This document shows positions 1-6,996 of a DNA stretch of 13,363 nt, piece by piece. Source of the DNA: an uncultured Oscillospiraceae bacterium (GTDB lineage Bacteria > Bacillota > Clostridia > Oscillospirales > Oscillospiraceae); contig CAKTXO010000036.1 of assembly GCA_934630985.1 (NCBI GenBank), forward strand, positions 1 through 13,363. The letters are read 5' to 3'. Each line of letters opens with the position of its first letter. Position 1 is the stretch's first letter. A program made the position numbers and the translations under genes. Under the pieces are notes generated by a model, which made no database searches, was not told the DNA's origin, and was given only the letters and a program-made list of their open reading frames with translations.

Positions 1-945
<945 letters not shown>

Positions 946-946
946 A

Positions 947-978
947 AGAAACGGCATAGCCGAAGCTATACCGTTTCT
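947..978 (+). terminator. Hairpin after the recombinase remnant
   Basis: There is a 14-bp stem with one mismatch (agaaacggcatagc pairing with gctataccgtttct) around a CGAA tetraloop, starting 2 nt after the stop codon. It is followed by a pyrimidine-rich tract (ctctcgcctt) rather than a clean T-run, so it is a moderate candidate for an intrinsic terminator. Confidence 0.55.
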
Positions 979-1038
979 CTCTCGCCTTAGAATGTTTTCT
1001 TAACTGGACACACCGGAGGCTGTCCGCTCTTTCTATTA

Positions 1039-1205
1039 TTAGGGTCTATCTAAAAACCGGAAATATGACCAACGGCGAGGGATTTTCCGCCTGATGAAGC
1101 CATTTTTTTGCAGGAATACTCTGGGTATTGCAAGAAAAAATGGTGCCCAGCAGGTGGAAAAGACCCGCTGTTTGGGCGTGTTGGCGGTTTTCAAATAGAC
1201 CCTAA
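1039..1205. mobile_element. MITE-like 167-bp near-palindromic element
   Basis: The ends are 21-bp inverted repeats matching at 19 positions. The left end begins TTAGGGTCTATCTAAAAACC; the right end, read on the minus strand, begins TTAGGGTCTATTTGAAAACC. The interior continues the symmetry imperfectly. Outer blocks with GCG-GGG-TTTTCC-CCTG-TG occur on both sides, and the centre is an AT-rich hairpin (ccattttttt...aaaaaatgg, about 1099-1143). There is no coding capacity. I see no clear direct target duplication, because the left flank is ..ctatta and the right flank ggaagc. A non-autonomous transposon mobilised in trans is the best reading; a structured RNA is the alternative. Confidence 0.6.
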
Positions 1206-1254
1206 GGAAGCTCCGATTCCATGGGCAAGGGCTGGCGGCGAAAGATTTTGTTTT

Positions 1255-1398
1255 CATACGGTCGCAAATGGCTTCGGCCAGCAGCAGATCGGACAGTTCC
1301 TCTGGCCAGCCCGGAATGTCAAACTGGGAACATAAGATCATGGAGTTTCGCTTATACCGGGACTCCACGATTTCCAATAAGTCCCCTGGCTTCTGTTT
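1255..1398 (-). pseudogene. Fragment of an IS21-family IstB-like helper ATPase (C-terminal part)
   Basis: Read on the minus strand, about 48 codons spell a recognisable IstB segment: KQKPGDLLEIVESRYKR, then NSMILCSQFDIPGWPEEL, then LAEAICDRM. This is the C-terminal part of the AAA+ domain of IstB helper proteins, where a conserved CSQFD..GW..L....LADAI.DR pattern is usual. Upstream in frame there is a stop codon (TGA near 1405), and downstream the similarity ends about 50 bp before the MITE-like element. No ATP-binding P-loop and no IstA transposase remain. It is a scrap of an insertion sequence. The family is recognised by pattern only and was not confirmed by a search. Confidence 0.6.
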
Positions 1399-1428
1399 CT
1401 TTCAAAGGCTATCATCGTCAACGGCGGC

Positions 1429-1460
1429 GCACAGGCATCGCCTTTCGGTGGTGCCTGTGC
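1429..1460. repeat. Hairpin between two gene fragments
   Basis: Perfect 9-bp inverted arms (gcacaggca and tgcctgtgc) enclose a 14-nt loop. There is no T-run on either side. It lies between the IstB scrap and the unidentified fragment and may mark an old insertion or deletion junction. Confidence 0.4.
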
Positions 1461-1470
1461 TGCGTTCTGT

Positions 1471-1665
1471 TTATTTCTGTCTTTCCGCAAAGTCCTCATC
1501 GACTTTCCGCTTCCAGTCCGCCGCCAAGGGCGCGGCGCAGGAACGAACCTGGTGTACCGCCTGACAGACAGACTCGTAGACCACTGCCGTGCCCTTGCTG
1601 TCCGCGTGGTAGTCCGCGGCGCACTCAGGCCGGATGCCAAACCGGCTCGCCTCCCGAGCCGGAGA
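1471..1665 (-). pseudogene. C-terminal fragment of an unidentified protein
   Basis: I do not recognise this gene. On the minus strand, in a frame different from the macro-domain stub that precedes it, an open stretch of about 64 codons ends at a TAA (1471-1473). It reads SPAREASRFGIRPECADYH, then ADSKGTAVVYESVCQAVHQ, and ends KRKVDEDFAERQK. Composition and codon use look like real coding sequence: a mixed amphipathic pattern with a charged C-terminus. No start codon with a ribosome site is visible in this frame. It is most simply read as the tail of another gene joined to the macro-domain stub by a deletion near 1650. Confidence 0.35.
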
Positions 1666-1741
1666 ACCGGCTGTCCGTGGGATTCACGATGGCATCCACC
1701 CGCATTTGGGTAATGTCGCTGTGAACAATGACAAAGGGCAT
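1625..1741 (-). pseudogene. Truncated macro-domain (ADP-ribose-binding) protein
   Basis: The start is clear: GGGAGG lies 7 nt upstream of an ATG. The first 31 residues (MPFVIVHSDITQMRVDAIVN, then PTDSRFSGSGG) are the N-terminus of a macro domain: the first strand, the VDAIVN segment that contacts ADP-ribose, and the glycine-rich loop. Intact relatives continue with a Val-Asp and a helix. Here the frame runs only to a stop after 38 codons (GEPVWHPA*). The remaining ~100+ residues that complete the ADP-ribose pocket are missing. It lies 26 nt after the VOC gene and probably was the third gene of that operon. Macro-domain proteins of this class remove ADP-ribose or hydrolyse O-acetyl-ADP-ribose; this remnant cannot. 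Confidence 0.7.
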
Positions 1742-1767
1742 GGCAGTTCCTCCCTTTCTGGAACCGG

Positions 1768-2151
1768 TTACTCGTGGAGCTCCAGGGGCAAGCCGTCCGG
1801 GTCATGGAAGAAGGTCATGGCCTTGCCGGTGAAGGCATCCACCCGGACAGGCTCGCAGGAAATGCCCAGGTTTTCCAATTCCTTTACCGTTTCCGCCACG
1901 CTGTCCACCCGGAAGGCCAGGTGCCGCAGGCCGCAGGCCTCCGGCCGGCTCACCCGCTTGGGCGGGTTCGGCTCGGCAAAAATTTCCAGTTCGGTAGTCT
2001 CATTCAGCCGCAGATCCAGCTTCCAGTCTCCCCGCTCCGGCCGGTAGTTCTCCCGGATCACCGGAAAGCCCAGCCTGTCCACATAGAATTCCTTGGCTTT
2101 TTGATAATCGGATACAATAATCGCTACATGATGGATGGCGTTCAGGTTCAT
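1768..2151 (-). CDS. yaeR: VOC-family (glyoxalase I-like) metalloprotein, YaeR type
   Basis: This 127-residue protein has two vicinal-oxygen-chelate modules and fits the usual length of the YaeR/GloA2 group. The block PPKRVSRPEACGLRHLAF is close to that of E. coli YaeR as I recall it. Expected metal ligands are visible at H8, E56, H77 and E124. Family members are metal-dependent lyases or isomerases; the substrate of the YaeR branch is not firmly known, so methylglyoxal detoxification should not be assumed. I chose the ATG at 2151 because AAAGGAG lies 7 nt upstream. A longer in-frame reading would overlap the preceding gene. The gene starts 4 nt after the stop of the UDP-glucuronate epimerase gene, and its ribosome site lies in that gene's last codons, so the two are translationally coupled. 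Confidence 0.92.
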   Translation of the reverse strand: MNLNAIHHVAIIVSDYQKAKEFYVDRLGFPVIRENYRPERGDWKLDLRLNETTELEIFAEPNPPKRVSRPEACGLRHLAFRVDSVAETVKELENLGISCEPVRVDAFTGKAMTFFHDPDGLPLELHE

Positions 2152-2155
2152 AAGC

Positions 2156-3211
2156 TTACTCCTTTCGGGGATAGAATTCCGCATACCACTGGGCAAACCG
2201 CCGCAGGCCGGTTCTCAGGTCTGTGCCGGGCTTGTAGCCGAAGTCCCGCTCCAGAGCACCGGTGTCCGCATAGGTCACAGGCACGTCCCCGGGCTGCATG
2301 GGCACCAGCTTTTTGTGCGCCTCGAAATCGTAGTTCTCCGGCAGCACCTTTGCCAAAACCAACTCTTCGGAAAGAATCCGCACAAAGTCCAGCAAATTCT
2401 CCGGATTCTGGTTGCCGATGTTGTAGATGGCGTAGGGCGGAATGGGCAAACCGTCTTCCCCGTCCCGCTTGTCCGGAGCCTTCCCCATCACACGGACAAC
2501 GCCCTCCACAATGTCGTCCACATAAGTAAAGTCCCGCTTGCAGTTGCCGTAGTTGAAAATCTCAATGGTCTGACCCTTTACCAGCTTGTCGGTAAAGCCG
2601 AAATAGGCCATGTCCGGCCGTCCGGCAGGGCCGTAAACCGTAAAGAACCGCAGGCCTGTGGAGGGGATGTTGTAGAGCTTGGAATAGGCGTGGGCCATCA
2701 GCTCATCGGATTTTTTCGTGGCCGCGTAGAGGGAAACCGGGTTGTCCACCTTGTCCTCGGTGGAATAGGGCACCTTTTGGTTGGAGCCGTAGACGCTGGA
2801 GGAGGAAGCGTAAACCAGGTGCTCCACCGGGTAATGGCGGCAGGCCTCCAGAATATTAAAAAAGCCGATCAGGTTGGATTCCACATAAGCGTCCGGGTTG
2901 GTGATGGAGTAGCGCACTCCGGCCTGGGCGGCCAGATTCACCGCCACCGCCGGGCGGTATTTCTCGAAAATCTCAAACATCAGGGGCTTATCCGCAATAT
3001 TTCCCTTGATAAATACGAAGGAAGGATACTTTTCCAGTTCCTTCAGCCGGTATTCCTTCAGGGTCACGTCGTAGTAGTCGTTCAGACTGTCGATGCCGAT
3101 CACCGTCGATGACGGGCTTTCTTCGCAAATCCGTCTCACCAGATTGGCGCCGATAAACCCCGCCGCTCCGGTGACCAGAATCGTTTTCTTCTCCAAATTC
3201 ACTTTGCTCAT
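2156..3211 (-). CDS. UDP-glucuronate 4-epimerase (NAD-dependent SDR)
   Basis: This 351-residue extended short-chain dehydrogenase/reductase is predicted to interconvert UDP-glucuronate and UDP-galacturonate for capsule or cell-wall polysaccharide synthesis in the cytoplasm. Visible signatures are the Rossmann motif GAAGFIG (15-21), the SSSSVYG segment (136-142), and the catalytic Y162-x3-K166 pair (YAATK). The block GRPDMAYFGFTDKL (about 198-211) and the C-terminal PMQPGDVPVTYAD are typical of UDP-glucuronate 4-epimerases rather than GalE or RmlB. The start at 3211 has GGGAGG a few bases upstream. A longer frame reaching 3283 is unlikely because it would begin inside the -35 box of the promoter at 3255-3283. 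Other nucleotide-sugar epimerases of the same subfamily are the main alternative. Confidence 0.9.
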   Translation of the reverse strand: MSKVNLEKKTILVTGAAGFIGANLVRRICEESPSSTVIGIDSLNDYYDVTLKEYRLKELEKYPSFVFIKGNIADKPLMFEIFEKYRPAVAVNLAAQAGVRYSITNPDAYVESNLIGFFNILEACRHYPVEHLVYASSSSVYGSNQKVPYSTEDKVDNPVSLYAATKKSDELMAHAYSKLYNIPSTGLRFFTVYGPAGRPDMAYFGFTDKLVKGQTIEIFNYGNCKRDFTYVDDIVEGVVRVMGKAPDKRDGEDGLPIPPYAIYNIGNQNPENLLDFVRILSEELVLAKVLPENYDFEAHKKLVPMQPGDVPVTYADTGALERDFGYKPGTDLRTGLRRFAQWYAEFYPRKE

Positions 3212-3254
3212 ATATCCTCCCGACCGCCAAGGCCTTCCTTCGTTCTTTTTCACC

Positions 3255-3283
3255 ATTGTATTTCCATTTCTGCAAAACGTCAA
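3255..3283 (-). promoter_or_regulatory. Sigma-A promoter of the epimerase-VOC operon
   Basis: On the minus strand, TTGACG (3283-3278) and TACAAT (3260-3255) are separated by exactly 17 bp, ten of twelve positions matching consensus. Expected transcription start is near 3248, giving a short leader of about 37 nt before the ATG at 3211. Confidence 0.8.
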
Positions 3284-3323
3284 GACCTTTCCAGTGCTTT
3301 CCCGAAAAGTCCAAGAGAAGTCC

Positions 3324-3352
3324 TTGCTTTACACCGGAAACTGTGATATATT
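3324..3352 (+). promoter_or_regulatory. Promoter of the repeat lipoprotein gene
   Basis: TTGCTT (3324-3329) and TATATT (3347-3352) have a 17-bp spacer, and a TGA just upstream of the -10 box gives an extended -10. The expected leader is about 30 nt before the ATG at 3390. It is divergent from the epimerase promoter; the two -35 boxes are about 40 bp apart. Confidence 0.65.
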
Positions 3353-3389
3353 GTTTGATTATGGGTATACAAGCTTTCGGAGGCTTTCT

Positions 3390-4931
3390 ATGAATAAAAA
3401 AATGCAATGTCTGCTGTGCGCCGGGGCAGCCTGCGTACTGCTCTTCGGCTGCGGGAAAAAGCAAACCGTCACCCTTCCTGACCTGACCGGAATCGTCACC
3501 CTGCCTGTCCCCACGGAAACCCAGGCTCCTACCAACCCCAACGCCGGCGTGGAGGAGCTCACCGCCGTGCTCACCGCGGGAGAAATCTATACACTGGAGC
3601 AATATCCCGACCTGAAAAAGGCGGATTTGTCCGGCAGCACCTGCTACGACACCATCCTCGAATACATGGATGCCCACCCAGGCGTAGAGGTGATCTACAC
3701 CGTGGACTTAGGCGGCACCACGGTTTCCAATCAGGCTGCCTCCGTCCGGCTGGATGCGGGAAAATACACCTATGAGGCACTGCTGGAAGGCCTCAAATAT
3801 CTGCCCAATCTGACCTCCGTTTCCATCAGCGCGGTGAACCTGACGGCGGAGCAGGTGGAGACCCTGCGCAGCACCTATCCGGATATCCCTCTGGAATACA
3901 CCGTCTCCCTGCTGGGGCAGGATATTTCCACGGATACCGCCACCCTGACCCTGCCCCTGCTCACGGACGAGCAGGTGACGGAGGCCTGCGGCAAGCTGGG
4001 GGTTCTCACCGGGCTGACCGACGTGACCCTGAGCAATGACCAATCCCTCGAGCAGGTGGCAAAACTTCAGGACGCCGCCCCCAACACCGTGTTCCACTAC
4101 AGCTTCTCCCTCTTCGGCAAGACCGTTTCCACCACCGACGAGGAAATCGTCTACAAAAATCAGGCCATCGGAAACGAGGGGGAAAGCCAGATCCGTCAGG
4201 CTCTGCCGGTGCTGGACGGCTGCAAGCGGTTCGTCCTGGACAACTGCAAGCTGGACTACGAGGTGCTGGCCAAAATCCGGGAGGACTTCCGGGATGGCCC
4301 CAACGTGGTCTGGCGGGTGTATTTCGGCGTGGACGGCCGGTACAACCTGCTCACCGACGCGGACACCCTCCGGGCGGTGTACAACGTGACCAATGACACC
4401 TGCGGCCCCATGAAATACTGCGAAGGGGTCAAATACATGGACATCGGCCACAACGAGTATCTGACTGACCTGAGCTTCGTCAGCGGTATGCCCAATCTGG
4501 AGGTGATGATCGCCTCCGGCTGCGCCGCCAAGGAGCTGGTAGGCTTTGAAAACTGCAAGAAGCTGACCTGGCTGGAGCTGGCCTACTGCTACAAGCTGAA
4601 AAACATCGACTGCCTTTCTTCCTGCGAGAGTCTGACCTACCTGAATCTCAGCTTCACCGGCGTTTCCAACTATCAGCCTCTGGACGGTCTGCCCCTGAAG
4701 CGGTTCGTCTGCCTGAGCCCCAAGGCCAACGCCAAGGAGCAAAAAACCTTTGTGAACATCCACCCCAAGGGGGTGTGCATCACCGTGTTCTACGGCTATT
4801 CCAACCCCTACGGCTACGGCTGGCGGTACGACGACAACGGCAAGACCTTCAACGAATACTATAAAAACGTGGTTCGTGTAGCCTTCAATTACGATGAGCT
4901 GGAGAAGTATTTGCCGAAGGAGACAAAATAG
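3390..4931 (+). CDS. Lipoprotein with four ~67-residue repeats and a leucine-rich-repeat region
   Basis: The 513-residue protein starts at an ATG with GGAGG 6 nt upstream. A lipoprotein signal ends in LLFGC, with C21 as the expected lipidated residue, followed by a Thr/Pro-rich linker (about 25-52). A module recurs four times at residues 96-115, 163-182, 230-250 and 303-323. Its pattern is P-x-x-x-hydrophobic-x-Tyr-x-hydrophobic-x-Leu-x-Gly-x-x-Val/Ile-Ser, and each copy follows an LRR-like strand and a helix. Spacing is 67, 67 and 73 residues; the fourth copy is the most diverged. Residues about 345-445 are leucine-rich repeats of 22-24 residues (e.g. LTWLELAYCYKLKNIDCL). The C-terminus is aromatic and glycine-rich (YGYSNPYGYGWRYDDNG). 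Membrane anchoring on the outer face and a binding role are inferred from architecture; no enzyme motif is seen. Confidence 0.85.
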   Translation: MNKKMQCLLCAGAACVLLFGCGKKQTVTLPDLTGIVTLPVPTETQAPTNPNAGVEELTAVLTAGEIYTLEQYPDLKKADLSGSTCYDTILEYMDAHPGVEVIYTVDLGGTTVSNQAASVRLDAGKYTYEALLEGLKYLPNLTSVSISAVNLTAEQVETLRSTYPDIPLEYTVSLLGQDISTDTATLTLPLLTDEQVTEACGKLGVLTGLTDVTLSNDQSLEQVAKLQDAAPNTVFHYSFSLFGKTVSTTDEEIVYKNQAIGNEGESQIRQALPVLDGCKRFVLDNCKLDYEVLAKIREDFRDGPNVVWRVYFGVDGRYNLLTDADTLRAVYNVTNDTCGPMKYCEGVKYMDIGHNEYLTDLSFVSGMPNLEVMIASGCAAKELVGFENCKKLTWLELAYCYKLKNIDCLSSCESLTYLNLSFTGVSNYQPLDGLPLKRFVCLSPKANAKEQKTFVNIHPKGVCITVFYGYSNPYGYGWRYDDNGKTFNEYYKNVVRVAFNYDELEKYLPKETK

Positions 4932-4952
4932 CCGTGCTTCCGGATAACGCAT

Positions 4953-4990
4953 GTCATTGCGAACCAGTGCGCACACTGGTGTGGCAATCC
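4953..4990 (+). repeat. R1 palindromic intergenic repeat, copy 1
   Basis: This 38-bp element begins gtcattgcgaaccagtg and ends cactggtgtggcaatcc. Arms ATTGC/GCAAT and ACCAGTG/CACTGGT pair around a CGCA loop, with a small internal bulge. It lies 21 nt after the lipoprotein stop codon, in the spacer before malY. Confidence 0.85.
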
Positions 4991-5097
4991 GTTCTCTAAA
5001 ATTCTTCCAAAATGTTGCAAAAACCCGGCGGACACAGGCTATCCACACCAAAGAAAATCGAAAATCTCCCGAAAAACACGCGCAAAGGAGCATCTCC

Positions 5098-6306
5098 ATG
5101 AAATACGATTTTACCACCATTTTAGACCGGAAGGGTCACGACGCCCTGGCTGTTGACCAGGTAGGTGCCCCCGGCTCCCCCTACCCTGCCCCCAAGGAGG
5201 GCTTCGATGTGATTCCCATGTGGGTAGCCGACATGAATTTTCCCCTGGCTCCGCCGGTTAAACAGGCCATCCTCGATCGGATGGAGCACCCCACCTTCGG
5301 TTATTTCCAGGCGCCGGATGCCTACTATGACGCCATTATTCACTGGCAGCAGACCCGCAACGGGGTCACCGGCCTGAAGCCTGAGAACATCGGCTACGAA
5401 AACGGCGTCCTGGGCGGCGTATCCTCCGCCCTGCGGGCACTGTGCGTTCCCGGAGACCGGATTCTTCTGCACAGCCCCACTTACATCGGCTTCACCCACA
5501 CCCTGGAGGACAACGGCTATCGGATCGTCCACTCCCCCCTCCGGCAGGACATCCAGGGGGTCTGGCGGATGGATTTTGCCGACATGGAGGAAAAAATCCG
5601 GAAAAATCAGATTCACACCGCCATTTTTTGCTCTCCCCACAACCCCTGCGGTCGGGTCTGGGAACACTGGGAAATTGCGCAGGCCATGGAGCTGTTCCGC
5701 AAATATGACGTGACGGTGATCTCCGACGAAATCTGGAGCGACATTCTTCGCCCGGGTCTGAAGCACATTCCCACCCAATCCATAAGCCGGGATGCGAAAA
5801 TGCGCACCGTAGCCTTGTACGCCCCCAGCAAAACCTTCAATCTGGCGGGTCTGGTGGGCAGCTACCACATTATTTACAACCCTACGCTTCTTGACAAATG
5901 CGGCCGAGCCGCCGAGCTTTCCGGCTACAACAATCTGAATGTGCTGTCCGTTCATGCCCTCATCGGTGCCTACAGCGCGGAGGGCAGTCAGTGGGCAGAC
6001 GAGCTTCGGCAGGTCATCGCGGGGAATGTGGATTTCGCGGTGGATTATATCCGCAATCACTTCAACGGCGTATCCCTGTTCCGTCCCGAGGGCACCTATA
6101 TGCTCTTTATCGACTGCGCCGGCTGGCTGGCTGCCCATGGCATGACCTTGGATGAACTGCTGAAAATGGGCTGGGACGTAGGCGTTGTCTGGCAGGACGG
6201 CCGACCCTTCCACGGGTCTGCCCATATCCGCATGAATCTGGCTCTGCCCCGATCCCGGGTAGAGGAGGCCTTCCGGAGACTGGATACTTACGTTTTTAAC
6301 GCGTAA
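5098..6306 (+). CDS. MalY/PatB-family pyridoxal-phosphate C-S lyase
   Basis: This 402-residue fold-type I aminotransferase-superfamily enzyme belongs to the MalY/PatB branch, whose members mostly act as cystathionine/cysteine-S-conjugate beta-lyases (thiol, pyruvate and ammonia as products). Visible motifs are MWVADMNFPL (41-50), HPTFGYF (64-70), the SPHNPCGR cofactor/substrate loop (179-186, N182), SDEIWSDI with D210 for the pyridine nitrogen, and SKTFNLAGL with K245 as Schiff-base lysine. The length matches the family. The start at 5098 is set by AAAGGAG 7 nt upstream; the longer open frame from 4951 has no ribosome site and runs through repeat R1. E. coli MalY also represses the maltose regulon, but nothing here shows a regulatory role. 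Aminotransferase activity on other substrates is the alternative. Confidence 0.92.
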   Translation: MKYDFTTILDRKGHDALAVDQVGAPGSPYPAPKEGFDVIPMWVADMNFPLAPPVKQAILDRMEHPTFGYFQAPDAYYDAIIHWQQTRNGVTGLKPENIGYENGVLGGVSSALRALCVPGDRILLHSPTYIGFTHTLEDNGYRIVHSPLRQDIQGVWRMDFADMEEKIRKNQIHTAIFCSPHNPCGRVWEHWEIAQAMELFRKYDVTVISDEIWSDILRPGLKHIPTQSISRDAKMRTVALYAPSKTFNLAGLVGSYHIIYNPTLLDKCGRAAELSGYNNLNVLSVHALIGAYSAEGSQWADELRQVIAGNVDFAVDYIRNHFNGVSLFRPEGTYMLFIDCAGWLAAHGMTLDELLKMGWDVGVVWQDGRPFHGSAHIRMNLALPRSRVEEAFRRLDTYVFNA

Positions 6307-6342
6307 ACTGTACCCCATATTGCAAATTCTCGGTAGAAACAT

Positions 6343-6380
6343 GTCATTGCGAATCAGTGCTCACACTGGTGTGGCAATCC
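6343..6380 (+). repeat. R1 palindromic intergenic repeat, copy 2
   Basis: Same 38-bp element as at 4953, with a T in place of C in the left arm (gaatcagtg) and loop CTCA. It starts 36 nt after the malY stop. About 25 bp of downstream sequence (cccccgg.tt..ccg.gaacta.cgg) is shared with the copy at 8079, so the repeated unit is longer than 38 bp in some copies. Confidence 0.85.
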
Positions 6381-6433
6381 CCCGGATTTTCCGCGAACTA
6401 CCGGCGAAGCGCAAAGGCTCCCCTTGCTGACCA

Positions 6434-6458
6434 AGGGTGGTGCTCCGCGCAGCGAATT
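6434..6458. repeat. Left arm of a 25-bp perfect inverted repeat
   Basis: The 25 bases starting agggtggtgctccgcgc and ending agcgaatt are the exact reverse complement of 6824-6848. The sequence sits between R1 copy 2 and palindrome R4, in the same module order as the right-hand arm. Confidence 0.85.
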
Positions 6459-6468
6459 AGAATATTGA

Positions 6469-6487
6469 TGATTGCCAGTGGCAATCA
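6469..6487. repeat. R4 short palindrome, copy 1
   Basis: Perfect 9-bp arms around a single base (tgattgcca g tggcaatca). The core ATTGCCA-S-TGGCAAT recurs at 6796-6814. Confidence 0.75.
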
Positions 6488-6503
6488 TACCATAATTTAT
6501 GCT

Positions 6504-6525
6504 GCCCCAGTGCGCACACTGGGGC
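6504..6525. repeat. R1-core hairpin variant
   Basis: Arms gccccagtg and cactggggc (9 bp, perfect) surround CGCA. The central 16 bp (ccagtgcgcacactgg) equal the centre of R1 copies 1 and 5, but the outer arms differ, so the core occurs separately from the full R1 unit. Confidence 0.7.
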
Positions 6526-6576
6526 TGAGGGGATCAGAACTCCCATCTTTTTGTGTGCTCTCATTGACGCAGTTTT

Positions 6577-6632
6577 ACAATCCCTCAGTCAAAAATCAAA
6601 GATTTTTGCCAGCTCCCTTTGCACAAGGGAGC
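6577..6632 (+). repeat. R3 two-hairpin repeat, copy A
   Basis: acaatccctcagt is followed by a hairpin CAAAAATC-AAA-GATTTTTG (6590-6608) and then gctccctt...aagggagc (6612-6632). The reverse complement of 12951-12998 has the same layout: the flanks are conserved but the first hairpin has a different sequence and length. It lies in the malY-galE spacer. Confidence 0.75.
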
Positions 6633-6683
6633 CGGGGTGCTCCCGCACCAGTGCATTTTTCGAAGGTGCTCGGAATGTTTCGG

Positions 6684-6721
6684 GGATTGCCACACCAGTG
6701 TGAGCACTGGTTCGCAATGAC
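6684..6721 (-). repeat. R1 palindromic intergenic repeat, copy 3
   Basis: Complete 38-bp element in minus orientation (ggattgccacaccagtg ... cgcaatgac), loop TGAG as read on the plus strand. It lies inside the malY-galE spacer. Confidence 0.85.
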
Positions 6722-6795
6722 ATGCGTTATACGTCAGTGTTCGGTAAAAAGCAGAGCGACCTCATTCGCCCGACCGGCACCTATACACTGTAGTG

Positions 6796-6814
6796 CAATT
6801 GCCACTGGCAATTG
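6796..6814. repeat. R4 short palindrome, copy 2
   Basis: Perfect 9-bp arms around one base (caattgcca c tggcaattg). Together with 6469-6487 it forms a mirror-placed pair inside the composite inverted repeat 6343-6909. Confidence 0.75.
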
Positions 6815-6823
6815 ATTGATTTG

Positions 6824-6848
6824 AATTCGCTGCGCGGAGCACCACCCT
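6824..6848. repeat. Right arm of a 25-bp perfect inverted repeat
   Basis: Exact reverse complement of 6434-6458 (starts aattcgctgcgcggagc, ends accaccct). It is followed by tcccaggggaaggctta, related to the hairpin module at 8167-8187. Confidence 0.85.
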
Positions 6849-6871
6849 CCCAGGGGAAGGCTTATGGAGAC

Positions 6872-6909
6872 GGATTGCCACACCAGTGTGAGCACTGGTT
6901 CGCAATGAC
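6872..6909 (-). repeat. R1 palindromic intergenic repeat, copy 4
   Basis: Complete 38-bp element in minus orientation, identical in its visible bases to copy 3. It closes the composite inverted repeat that begins with copy 2 and lies 36 bp before the bidirectional terminator. Confidence 0.85.
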
Positions 6910-6945
6910 AGCTTTCTTTCAGCCGCTCTATACATCAAACAAAAC

Positions 6946-6976
6946 CCCCGCCGGGAGGAAATTCCTCCCGGCGGGG
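6946..6976. terminator. Strong bidirectional intrinsic terminator downstream of galE
   Basis: A 15-bp perfect GC-rich stem (ccccgccgggaggaa / ttcctcccggcgggg) flanks a single central base. On the minus strand, which serves galE, it is followed by GTTTTGTTTG; on the plus strand by tgtctattttttg. The stem begins 20 nt after the galE stop codon. Confidence 0.88.
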
Positions 6977-6996
6977 TGTCTATTTTTTGCGTTATC

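Noticed and set aside
1221..1805. Overlapping Arg/Pro-rich open frames on both strands of the decayed region
   Set aside because: Their compositions are those of out-of-frame GC-rich DNA; the recognisable protein pieces are in other frames.
4953..4990. R1 hairpins considered as intrinsic terminators
   Set aside because: No T-run follows the stem on either strand in any copy, and copy 5 lies in a 5' leader.
3708..5120. Long minus-strand open frame over the lipoprotein gene
   Set aside because: It has shadow composition and crosses a real intergenic repeat; the sense protein has a lipobox and internal repeats.
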